A stretch of 64,000 bases of DNA, taken from Chryseobacterium sp. FH2 (GTDB taxonomy: Bacteria; Bacteroidota; Bacteroidia; Flavobacteriales; Weeksellaceae). Shown here one piece after another: positions 45,101 to 51,605 of this stretch. Both the position numbers and the translations under genes were made by a program. Location of the stretch: assembly GCF_001045455.1 (NCBI RefSeq), contig NZ_LFNE01000004.1:310001-374000 (forward strand), read 5' to 3'. A model generated the notes under the pieces. That model saw only the letters and a program-made list of their open reading frames with translations, was not told where the DNA came from and ran no database searches. Each line of letters starts with the position of its first letter. Position 1 is the stretch's first letter.

Positions 45101-45346
45101 GTCAAAAGAATACACTAAGGATAGTTTTCCGGCAGGTTGCAGCTCGATAGAATATGCTCCTTTTGAGTCAGACAGAACCGTATTATTAGTTCCTTTCTGT
45201 TGTATCGTTACATTGCTAATTGGTGAACCAACCTCATCATAAACCACACCCTTTATTACTTCCTGCCCCCAAACAAAACTTGTTGAAAGAAGGAACATCG
45301 GTAATAAGAATGGCTTATAATCTCTGAGAGTAATTTTTAAAGACAT
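42110..45346 (-). CDS. SusC/RagA-family TonB-linked outer-membrane transporter
   Basis: 1078 residues: signal peptide (PFLLPMFLLSTSFVWGQ), carboxypeptidase-like domain (about 30-112: VIKGVVYDEVGSPISNVTIQQKGT), TonB box-proximal VVIIGYGKVKKSDLTGSVSSV, plug domain (about 120-235) with VTIRGGSSITQSSDPLYIVDG and IYGARGANGIIVIKTK, then a beta-barrel ending in SRSYVLGINLTF with the C-terminal Phe of outer-membrane proteins. It imports oligosaccharides, powered by TonB. There is no N-terminal STN domain and no ECF sigma/anti-sigma pair nearby, so control is by another route; an RCARGAT promoter lies directly upstream. Only one SusC/SusD pair serves the whole locus here. Confidence 0.95.
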   Translation of the reverse strand: MSLKITLRDYKPFLLPMFLLSTSFVWGQEVIKGVVYDEVGSPISNVTIQQKGTNNTVLSDSKGAYSIELQPAGKLSLVYSFDGYPNIEEAVSGRKVINFTYKKSEKQIDEVVIIGYGKVKKSDLTGSVSSVSAKDLAATPAMNALQALQGRAAGLNIVTAGGAPGASANVTIRGGSSITQSSDPLYIVDGFQMDNALNVINPNDIESIDVLKGASAIAIYGARGANGIIVIKTKSGKKGRTTINYNSFMSFDMLSKKLDMVSNSEQYVKYQYEMAQLQGKTTQWSNVFDNSLGTDSPGFYTGAYQRIADRYGSAYALDWQKKMLGGSGLTQNQNINFSVGNDKTQAFISYNYNKQDGLLQNYSETRNSLRANINSELYKGIRVDFNTMFNSTSTNGGGAYSGMKKILLQPINGGTLFSEDQLFNTQTFTDLSALDSSFDTENPFIETSASTINKRTRTFVANAGIEFDFLNSFTWRTAGQYSWINSKSTSFSDQNSRAYLTDPVNTGINGSIANAETYRYQITNTLNYNKTFGEKHKVSALVGNEIWYEESEGNSMKLTKFPYPNFGLDDITNATVADKDTDRASVSLISYFMRVNYSYDNRYLITGTLRNDGSSKFKNFKWGYFPSVALAWRTSQENFWKDHKINNIVNDLKLRVEYGVVGNNGIPNNLFRTNVLLTDYPINNTQGNPAYVTSSDLGNPDLKWEELRTTNLGIDIALFNNRVKLTSEWYNNNVNGMLFQSLLPVSTGYARQYQNIGAMRNRGMEFTLNTVNVKSEKFRWTTDFNISFNKSYVKSLENGQTSKTFSVGGNRTGMVTYYATVGQELGDMYGYVYQGIYTTDDFTQNPDGSLSLKPGVVKPATGTPKPGDIKFAADNEAGDQFTRKMQKIGNGTPDFIGGISNNFSYKGFDLTVFMKFSVGNDIYNATKHSLSPYALYQNVPSEFGNNYYHLIDPNTGQATTNLIRLKELNPDEGSSLWSLSNTNTGYITYPSSYYVEDGSYLRIAQVTLGYSFPKEFLSKVMLSNARIYFTVNNLATITGYSGYDPEVSAGSGVTVTPGYDSSTYPRSRSYVLGINLTF

Positions 45347-45380
45347 ACATTAACTTTTATTAGCATTAATTATTATGAAG

Positions 45381-45426
45381 CCAATGTACATTGTTACAAA
45401 AACTCTGGCATCCTGCAATATCCTGC
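45381..45426 (-). promoter_or_regulatory. Rhamnogalacturonan-regulon promoter element with tandem copy, susC
   Basis: Minus strand: two copies GCAGGATATT (start 45426) and GCAGGATGCC (start 45416), 10 bases apart. The -7-like box TACATTGG starts 28 bases after the second copy (45388-45381). The ATG is at 45346. Confidence 0.55.
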
Positions 45427-45605
45427 ATCTTAATATTCATAATTTCTCTTAATTATTTGTAAATATTCAATTCAAAATTTAAAAATAATAACAATTTGAT
45501 CATTTAATTGAAAATAAAATCAAAAACACATAACTCCGTATATAATAACGGTTTATTCATTTATTATTACCCTATTTTTCATAAAATAGTGAAAATTATT
45601 ATCAT

Positions 45606-45639
45606 AAAAAAAGGCAACTGAAAAATCTCAGCGCCTTTA
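45606..45639 (-). terminator. Terminator of rhaT
   Basis: On the minus strand AAAGGC, inner stem CTGA/TCAG, GCCTTT, followed by a T run (45610-45606). It lies in the 370-base gap 45347-45716, whose remaining content is the susC promoter region. Confidence 0.8.
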
Positions 45640-45716
45640 CTAAACTTGAATTTTAAACTATATGTATATGAATATTGTAAAAATATGATTCCCGTTTTTT
45701 AGTAATAACTCTACTT

Positions 45717-46805
45717 TCATCGTAAAGAATTTCCGTAACCAACAATCAAAATTGATATCAGCAACACGAGCATACCAACCGAAATAGTAGTAATGGTTTT
45801 CTTGGAAACACCTTTCCATTCTTTGATGATGACACCCCAAAGATTTGCAATCAGGATGATGAATGCCATGTGTAAAATCCATGAACTGGCACCATTTCCC
45901 ATCTTGCTTTCCCCCATTCCGTAAAAGAAAAACTGTAGAAACCACATAATTCCTGCCAATGCACAAAAAATGATATTAGCTAAAACAGGCACATTTTTTT
46001 TCTTATAATCAGTATAAGATTTATTTTTAAATGAAAGATAGAGACAGCCGACCAGATTGGTCGCCATCCCGCCCCAAAGTACAACCACGTAAGTTACATT
46101 ATTCTGAAAAAGAAATTCCCCTTGCTCCGGATTTGCAATTTTCCAAGCTTCATTGGCTACGATTGCCATTGGTTTTCCGGCTTCAAGACCGAAATTGAAA
46201 CAAGCACTTAAAACACCGGATATGATAGAAACGAGTAATCCTAATCCAAACTTATATTCAGTTTTCACTTCCATACTGTGCGGGTCTATTGAATCGGTTT
46301 GAAGTTCTTTTTCTTTCATCATCCCCGCTTTCCCGCTGATGACGATTCCGATAACGCAGATAAAAAGTCCCAACAATACAAACTGCCCCCATTTGCTGGA
46401 AAGCATTAATCCTATACTATCTTTCCCCGATTGTGGAGAAAATTCATAATAAATAGAAGGAACGAGCGAGCCAAAAACCATACAAAGCCCCAAAATAATA
46501 CTGCTTCCCAAAGCCACACCCAAATACCGGACGCCCAAACCATAAGTAAAACCGCCGATTCCCCACAAAGCACCGAACAAAAATGTCAATCCTAAAATAG
46601 AAGATGTTTCATTCTGAATGATTTCCCAAAAATCAGGAATCGTTAGAAATGCTGCCAATGGCGGTACAATAATCCATGAGACAACTCCTCCTATCAACCA
46701 GTATGTTTCCCAGGACCAGCCTTTTACTTTTTTATAGGGCAAATAAAAACTTCCTGAAGAAAATCCGCCTAAGAAATGAAATAAAACTCCTAATAATGCA
46801 TTCAT
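45717..46805 (-). CDS. rhaT: L-rhamnose/H+ symporter RhaT
   Basis: 362 residues with ten predicted membrane helices, slightly longer than the enterobacterial protein of about 344. N-terminal ALLGVLFHFLGGFSSGSFYLPYKKVKGWSWETYWLIGGVVSWIIVPPL is strongly RhaT-like, as are FGALWGIGGFTYGLGVRYLGVALGSSI and the C-terminal GMGESKMGNGASSWILHMAFIIL. It brings L-rhamnose across the inner membrane with a proton. It has its own RCARGAT promoter and terminator, so it is monocistronic between the susCD and PL11/GH105 units. Confidence 0.9.
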   Translation of the reverse strand: MNALLGVLFHFLGGFSSGSFYLPYKKVKGWSWETYWLIGGVVSWIIVPPLAAFLTIPDFWEIIQNETSSILGLTFLFGALWGIGGFTYGLGVRYLGVALGSSIILGLCMVFGSLVPSIYYEFSPQSGKDSIGLMLSSKWGQFVLLGLFICVIGIVISGKAGMMKEKELQTDSIDPHSMEVKTEYKFGLGLLVSIISGVLSACFNFGLEAGKPMAIVANEAWKIANPEQGEFLFQNNVTYVVVLWGGMATNLVGCLYLSFKNKSYTDYKKKNVPVLANIIFCALAGIMWFLQFFFYGMGESKMGNGASSWILHMAFIILIANLWGVIIKEWKGVSKKTITTISVGMLVLLISILIVGYGNSLR

Positions 46806-46827
46806 AATTATCGTATTGCTTGAATTT

Positions 46828-46863
46828 GAAAATTAATAAGATGTAATCGATTGCGCATCTTGT
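46828..46863 (-). promoter_or_regulatory. Rhamnogalacturonan-regulon promoter element, rhaT
   Basis: Minus strand: ACAAGATGC starts at 46863 and the -7-like box TAATTTTC starts 28 bases later (46835-46828). The ATG is at 46805. Confidence 0.5.
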
Positions 46864-47040
46864 GGTGTCATGCTTAAATTTTTGAAAAATAAGATTTTTT
46901 CTATTATTTCATAGAGATTTTTTAAAACGCTATTTTATTGATAGTTATGAGTATTTTAATTCAATTTGATTTCAACTTACTATGCTAAAAACAGGCTCTG
47001 TATCTTCGCTGGTTCAATTTTCAATTATTTATACCAACAA

Positions 47041-47076
47041 AAAAAGACTAAACAATTTTCATTATTAAGTCTTTAA
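47041..47076 (-). terminator. Terminator after the GH105 gene
   Basis: Minus strand: AAAGACT (47074-47068) and AGTCTTT (47049-47043), followed by a run of T. It ends the large minus-strand unit that starts with the second GH28 gene. Confidence 0.75.
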
Positions 47077-47099
47077 AATTATTTAGAAAAACTAAAAAT

Positions 47100-48266
47100 T
47101 TATTTCAATTGATAAACTTCACTAGCTGCCAGCAAAAGACAGCCTAAGCCATAATCTTCAAAATCAGGTTCTTTGCTTACAGAAAGTGGTTGACCATCTT
47201 TAGGCTCTTTTCCAGTACCCTGAACCCAGCCCAAAAATCCATTAGGCTGAACAGAATCTTTTACGATGGCATTCCAAGCTTTAATAACAATTGGCAAATA
47301 AGTTTCTTTGTCTATCAGACCCTTATTGATTCCATATGCCATTCCGTAAATAAAAAGTGCAGTTCCCGTCATCTCTTTCCCTCCGAAATTGGTCGGGTCG
47401 TGCAAACTTACATTCCAAAAACCATCTTCTCTCTGAATCGGAAGCAAAGCCGATAAAAGGTCTTTATAATCCTGTAAATATTCCTGATAATGCGCATCAG
47501 ATTTTGGAGTATCTTCCAAAGTTTTCGCCAAAGCAGCAACTACCCAACCATTTCCACGGCTCCAGTAGCAATCTTCACCATTTGGTTCTGTGTAAGGCGG
47601 GACAAAGCTTTTGTCTCTCCACCAGAGTTTATCTTTCGCATTGTACAGACCATTTCCGCCGTGCTTGTATTTTGTAAAGGCATACATTTCGTAATTCTTA
47701 TCAAAATATTTTTTTTCTCCTGTGATTCTGCCCAACTTTGTAAAAATCGGCATTCCCATTTGTAAAGCGTCAATCCACCACCAATCATCTGATTTTCCTG
47801 AAGCAATCATACTATCCATAGAAAGTTTGACAAATTTTATTCTCTCGGGATTTTTTCTTCCATCGATTTCATAAAGGTCAAGATAGGTCTGCCCGCAGGC
47901 CTGATTATCAGCGTTACGGGTATAAGTTCCGCGCATCATATCCCAATTATGCTTTTGTGACCAATCGATGGCGTACTCATAATATTCTTTTTTCGGGTCG
48001 ATTTTGTATAATGCCATCAAACCTTCATAATAGACCGCTCTTGTCCACAGATTGCTTGGCCATACTTTTTTGCCCACAATTTCTTTTCCCGGGTCAGGCC
48101 ATTTGTTCATAAAATACCGGTTGGCTCTTTCTGCAATTTCCAGAACTTCTTTTTTATTCGGGAGTTCAGACCTTTTCTTTGCAGTTGTATGTTTCTGAGC
48201 CGAACAAGAGGAAATCCCTCCAAAGATTAACACAAAAACAAAACTTATAACTATTATTTTTTTCAT
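47100..48266 (-). CDS. GH105 unsaturated rhamnogalacturonyl hydrolase (lipoprotein)
   Basis: 388 residues. Lipoprotein-type signal with Cys21 (FGGISSC). The (alpha/alpha)6 barrel shows GH105/GH88 motifs: WPSNLWTRAVYYEGLMALY (69-87), GTYTRNADNQACGQTYLDLYE (113-133), SDDWWWIDALQMGMPIFTKLG (159-179) with Asp166 at the position of the general acid, YWSRGNGWVVAALAKTLED, and a C-terminal DYGLGCLLLAASEVYQL. It removes the unsaturated galacturonyl residue left by lyases such as PL11, through hydration of the double bond. It follows PL11 by 26 bases, matching that order of action. Confidence 0.85.
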   Translation of the reverse strand: MKKIIVISFVFVLIFGGISSCSAQKHTTAKKRSELPNKKEVLEIAERANRYFMNKWPDPGKEIVGKKVWPSNLWTRAVYYEGLMALYKIDPKKEYYEYAIDWSQKHNWDMMRGTYTRNADNQACGQTYLDLYEIDGRKNPERIKFVKLSMDSMIASGKSDDWWWIDALQMGMPIFTKLGRITGEKKYFDKNYEMYAFTKYKHGGNGLYNAKDKLWWRDKSFVPPYTEPNGEDCYWSRGNGWVVAALAKTLEDTPKSDAHYQEYLQDYKDLLSALLPIQREDGFWNVSLHDPTNFGGKEMTGTALFIYGMAYGINKGLIDKETYLPIVIKAWNAIVKDSVQPNGFLGWVQGTGKEPKDGQPLSVSKEPDFEDYGLGCLLLAASEVYQLK

Positions 48267-48292
48267 ATTTTTTAACTTTTTTTAAATTTATT

Positions 48293-50167
48293 TTAATGTT
48301 TAACTGTCAGTATATTCGGTTTTGGAATTTCCTTAATCGATTCATCGAGATAATAATCCGTATGCGGAGGCTGATTGTATCCTACATTTTGCCAGACAAT
48401 ACTCAATCGGTATTGCGGGTTATGCATTAAGGTATATAATCGATGTTGTGTCGGAATTGTTGTTGAAAAAATTCTCAACTCCTGATTATCGGCAGTTCTG
48501 TACATCACTTCTTCACGCCAGTCACCAAATAAATCAGCCACTAAAGACGGATTTTTTTTCGTTCCGTTGTTCGATTCACACTGGAAGTTTTTAGCATCGA
48601 AAATAACGTTTGCCTTTTCATTTTTCCAATCCCATTTTGAGACGACTGTGCCATCTAAAATTTCGCTTAAAAAATCGCCGTCCCAATAGATTCCCATATT
48701 GGCAGGCAGATTTTTATCACTGATTTTTTTTCCTTTGGTATCATATATTCCTCTCAGTCCGGCTCCGGCTGCCCAAGATTCCGAACCTTCGTAACGAGGG
48801 TCTATGTTTAGAGACAAACCTCTGCCCGGACCCTGGAATTTACTGCTTTGACTATACACTAAAGACGGCAATTTCCACAACACTTTTCCGGTTTTCCCAT
48901 CTCTGAAATGCGCTCCTGCATCGTCAAATCTTTCCTGAATATCAAAAATTTCCAATCCGGGATTGGATGGGTCGAGGTCTCCGACGTGCAACGCATCACC
49001 GTGACCGTAACCTGTACTATTCAACACTTTTCCGTCATCATCTACGGTCATTGCTCCGAAAATGATTTCATCTTTTCCGTCATTATCCACATCTGCAATG
49101 CTCAGATTATGATTTCCCTGTCCGCGATATTGCTTATTTTCTTCTGAACTTTCCGTATCGAAAAGCCAACGTAAACTGAGTTTTTTATCTTTGAAATCCC
49201 ACGCTGCAATTGCTGTTCTGGTGTAGTAACCTCTCGACATAATCACACTCGGGGTTTTACCGTCCAGATAAGCAACTGCTCCCAAAAATCTGTCCAGCCG
49301 GTTTCCCTTTGCATCGCCCCAGGTTTCGGTCATTTGTTCATCGGTTGGATTTAGATTGCCCGCGAATCTTGGAACTTCATAATTCACGGTATGAATTTCG
49401 GCTCCGGTCTGTCCGTCAAAAACCGTCAGATATTCCGGCCCGGAAAGAATCATTCCGTTTTCATTGACGTAATTTTTTGTTGCATCGCCGATAATTTTCC
49501 CTTTTCCGTCTTTGCTTCCGTCGGCAGTTTTCATTACGATTTCCGCTTTCCCGTCCTGGTCTAAATCATATACCAAAAACTGTGTGTAATGCGCTCCTTC
49601 CCTGATATTTTTACCTAAATTGATTTCCCACAAAAGCTTTCCATCCAATTTATAAGCCTGGATAATCGGCGGGTCTGTCTCTCCTTTCTGGCTGTTGTCT
49701 TTTGACCTTCCGGTTTGATGAAGGATGATTTCATATTCGCCGTCGCCGTCCAAATCGGCAACTGAAGCGTCATTTGGTGTGTAGCCTGCGGGAGTTTTTA
49801 ACGGAATTGAAAAATATGGTTTTTGATTCGCTGTATATTTTGCAAAATCCTGGTCAACTTCCTGATGTTGTGTATTTGATTTTACGAAATAGGTGTAATT
49901 CTTCCCTTTGTCAGCAGTTTTATCTAAGAAATTCGTCTCATTCAAGAGTGGTTTTTCATTCAGTTTTTTTGTCGAATTATTTTCCGTTCGATATATATCA
50001 AAATGAGTGTTCTGAGCTTCTGTTCCGAGCAAACGCCAACTCACAAAAACGCCTGAATCTGCGGGAATGGCAACGATTCCTCTTTTCAGGTATTCCATTT
50101 GTCTTTGGGCAAAGAATGTTTGCGAAAGAAAAATGGCGGATGTAATGAAGATATATTTGATTTTCAT
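48293..50167 (-). CDS. PL11 rhamnogalacturonan lyase
   Basis: 624 residues with a signal peptide (FITSAIFLSQTFFAQ). N-terminal fibronectin-like region (21-115: YLKRGIVAIPADSGVFVSWRLLG), then an eight-bladed propeller with calcium-binding loops DLDGDGEYE (138-146), DLDQDGKAE (201-209) and DVDNDGKDE, and family motifs GAHYTQFLVY, ATKNYVNENGMILSGPEYLTVFDGQTG and DALHVGDLDPSNPGLEIFDIQE. It cleaves the rhamnose-galacturonate backbone of RG-I by beta-elimination. It is the RG-I-defining enzyme of the window. The 450 bases upstream hold two repeats and no clear RCARGAT element, so it may be read from the upstream unit. Confidence 0.9.
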   Translation of the reverse strand: MKIKYIFITSAIFLSQTFFAQRQMEYLKRGIVAIPADSGVFVSWRLLGTEAQNTHFDIYRTENNSTKKLNEKPLLNETNFLDKTADKGKNYTYFVKSNTQHQEVDQDFAKYTANQKPYFSIPLKTPAGYTPNDASVADLDGDGEYEIILHQTGRSKDNSQKGETDPPIIQAYKLDGKLLWEINLGKNIREGAHYTQFLVYDLDQDGKAEIVMKTADGSKDGKGKIIGDATKNYVNENGMILSGPEYLTVFDGQTGAEIHTVNYEVPRFAGNLNPTDEQMTETWGDAKGNRLDRFLGAVAYLDGKTPSVIMSRGYYTRTAIAAWDFKDKKLSLRWLFDTESSEENKQYRGQGNHNLSIADVDNDGKDEIIFGAMTVDDDGKVLNSTGYGHGDALHVGDLDPSNPGLEIFDIQERFDDAGAHFRDGKTGKVLWKLPSLVYSQSSKFQGPGRGLSLNIDPRYEGSESWAAGAGLRGIYDTKGKKISDKNLPANMGIYWDGDFLSEILDGTVVSKWDWKNEKANVIFDAKNFQCESNNGTKKNPSLVADLFGDWREEVMYRTADNQELRIFSTTIPTQHRLYTLMHNPQYRLSIVWQNVGYNQPPHTDYYLDESIKEIPKPNILTVKH

Positions 50168-50312
50168 AGGCAGATTTTATTGTTTTTTAAAGGTCATATG
50201 GAATCGCTGAATCAATTTTTGGTGTTAATCACAGCGATTTCATAATTCTACATTAATATTTAATTATTTTTATGTTTTGACTAAATGCTTTTATAAACAA
50301 GTTCTTTCAGTA

Positions 50313-50389
50313 TGTCATTCTGAACAAAATGAAATGTAGTGAAGAATCTCAATTTCTTTGACTGAGATTCTTCGTTCGTCAGAATGACA
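50313..50389. repeat. Dispersed TGTCATT...AATGACA inverted-repeat element, copy 2
   Basis: 77 bases with perfect 11-base ends TGTCATTCTGA (50313-50323) and TCAGAATGACA (50379-50389), and an inner perfect hairpin GAAGAATCTCA/TGAGATTCTTC (50341-50351, 50363-50373). It is in reverse orientation relative to the other two copies. Confidence 0.8.
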
Positions 50390-50460
50390 AATGCTCTAAC
50401 AAATCAGCTTTTATTGTGTCTTCAGTATTTGTTTTTTTAAATCAAATATTTTAAAACGTT

Positions 50461-50560
50461 GAATCTCTCGCAGCCCGACTTGAGCGGAAATCCTTTTTGT
50501 GTAGCAAAGCGGAACAAAAAGATTGGAGCCCTTCGACAAGCTCAGGATAAACTACAGGCG
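50461..50560. repeat. Second type of dispersed intergenic repeat
   Basis: Contains CAGCCCGACTTGAGCGGAAA, a hairpin ATCCTTTTTGT (50490-50500) with ACAAAAAGAT (50514-50523), and CCCTTCGACAAGCTCAGGAT. Both parts resemble repeat motifs I recall from flavobacterial intergenic regions. No coding capacity. Confidence 0.5.
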
Positions 50561-50617
50561 GATTAAGCTGCCCAAATAATTCCAATCACTCAATTTCAAT
50601 CGATTGCACAATTCAAA

Positions 50618-51421
50618 TTATTTTTTTGAAGCCTGCTTCAGCAACCATTTCACCCATTCTTCTGTTCCCTGATAGTTGGTGAAATCGGCAGGAAGTTTTT
50701 TGCCGTCGATATATTCGTTGTAGCACCACGGGTCGCCCAACGCGAAAACAGTTCCTTTTCCTACTTTTGCAATGGCTCCGATGTTTTTGCCTTCTGCAGT
50801 CAAAATAGCTTTAGCAGGTGCTTTTACATCTATCGTGCTCACTTCTTTCATATATAATTTCTGCTCAGAAAAAATCTCGTTTCCGGCAGGAACCATCACT
50901 TTTCCCTGCTCAAATTCTCTTCCCTGAACGCGGTTGTAACTGTCATCATTAAAATGAATCCCAAATTTTTCTGCCAGTTGATTAAAATGTTCAAACTCAG
51001 AATTGCCGTTGTCGTTGCTCAATAAGACCAAAACACCGCCTTTCTTCACCCAATCCACAAGGTTTTTGATGGAATTTGCATCAATAAGATTGGCCTTCCC
51101 CCCGTAAGCTTCCTTGTCGATATCCGGGTCAACGATAATGTAGATGTTGGCGTTTTTCAAATCTTTTTTGATAGGAGCTGTTGTAAGTGTGCTGATTTCC
51201 GCACCTTGCTTTTGAAAGATTTCTCCAAGCAAAGAAAATCCGCCGTTGGTTGTATCATTCCACGTGTAATGCCAGGATTCTAGCGCTTTGGTTTCTTTGT
51301 TTTCCTTTTTTTCGTTGTTGAAAAAGTTGTCTAAAACGACTTTCGGTTTGTTCTGGGCATTGGAAAATCCGAATGTGAGGAGCGTTCCTAATGCTAATGT
51401 TTTTACGATATTCTGCTTCAT
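50618..51421 (-). CDS. Exported DUF4350-type protein (glutaminase-amidotransferase-like fold)
   Basis: 267 residues with a signal peptide (TLALGTLLTFGFSNAQ). Segments KPKVVLDNFFNNE, NDTTNGGFSLLGEIFQKQGAEISTL, NANIYIIVDPD, IKNLVDWVKKGGVLVLLSNDNGNSEFEHFNQLAEKFGI and GAIAKVGKGTVFALGDPWCYNEYI form the alternating alpha/beta pattern of DUF4350 and related class I amidotransferase-like domains. Such domains occur beside or fused to rhamnogalacturonan enzymes in Bacteroidota, but I know no proven reaction. It lies 184 bases after GH106 and before PL11 on the same strand. Confidence 0.65.
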   Translation of the reverse strand: MKQNIVKTLALGTLLTFGFSNAQNKPKVVLDNFFNNEKKENKETKALESWHYTWNDTTNGGFSLLGEIFQKQGAEISTLTTAPIKKDLKNANIYIIVDPDIDKEAYGGKANLIDANSIKNLVDWVKKGGVLVLLSNDNGNSEFEHFNQLAEKFGIHFNDDSYNRVQGREFEQGKVMVPAGNEIFSEQKLYMKEVSTIDVKAPAKAILTAEGKNIGAIAKVGKGTVFALGDPWCYNEYIDGKKLPADFTNYQGTEEWVKWLLKQASKK

Positions 51422-51501
51422 ATCTGTTTATTTTAAATTATTTGTCGGTTTCTCACAAAGATGCAAGTTAATGACAAAAATACTTTTTATAAGACGCAAA
51501 G

Positions 51502-51520
51502 ATTTTATCTTCGATAAAAT
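51502..51520. repeat. Small hairpin upstream of the DUF4350 gene
   Basis: ATTTTATC-TTC-GATAAAAT (51502-51520) next to AGACGCAAAG; resembles a recurrent flavobacterial intergenic motif, or could be a processing hairpin. Confidence 0.35.
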
Positions 51521-51605
51521 TGTTTAGATTTCTCATTTAATTTCTTTTATCACATTTAGCGAAGTGCTTTCGATTTTTCGACAAATAATATTTTATTCTT
51601 ATCAT

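Noticed and set aside
42110..45346. Hybrid two-component or ECF sigma/anti-sigma control of the SusC/SusD pair
   Set aside because: SusC has no STN domain and no sigma, anti-sigma or HTCS gene is present in the window.
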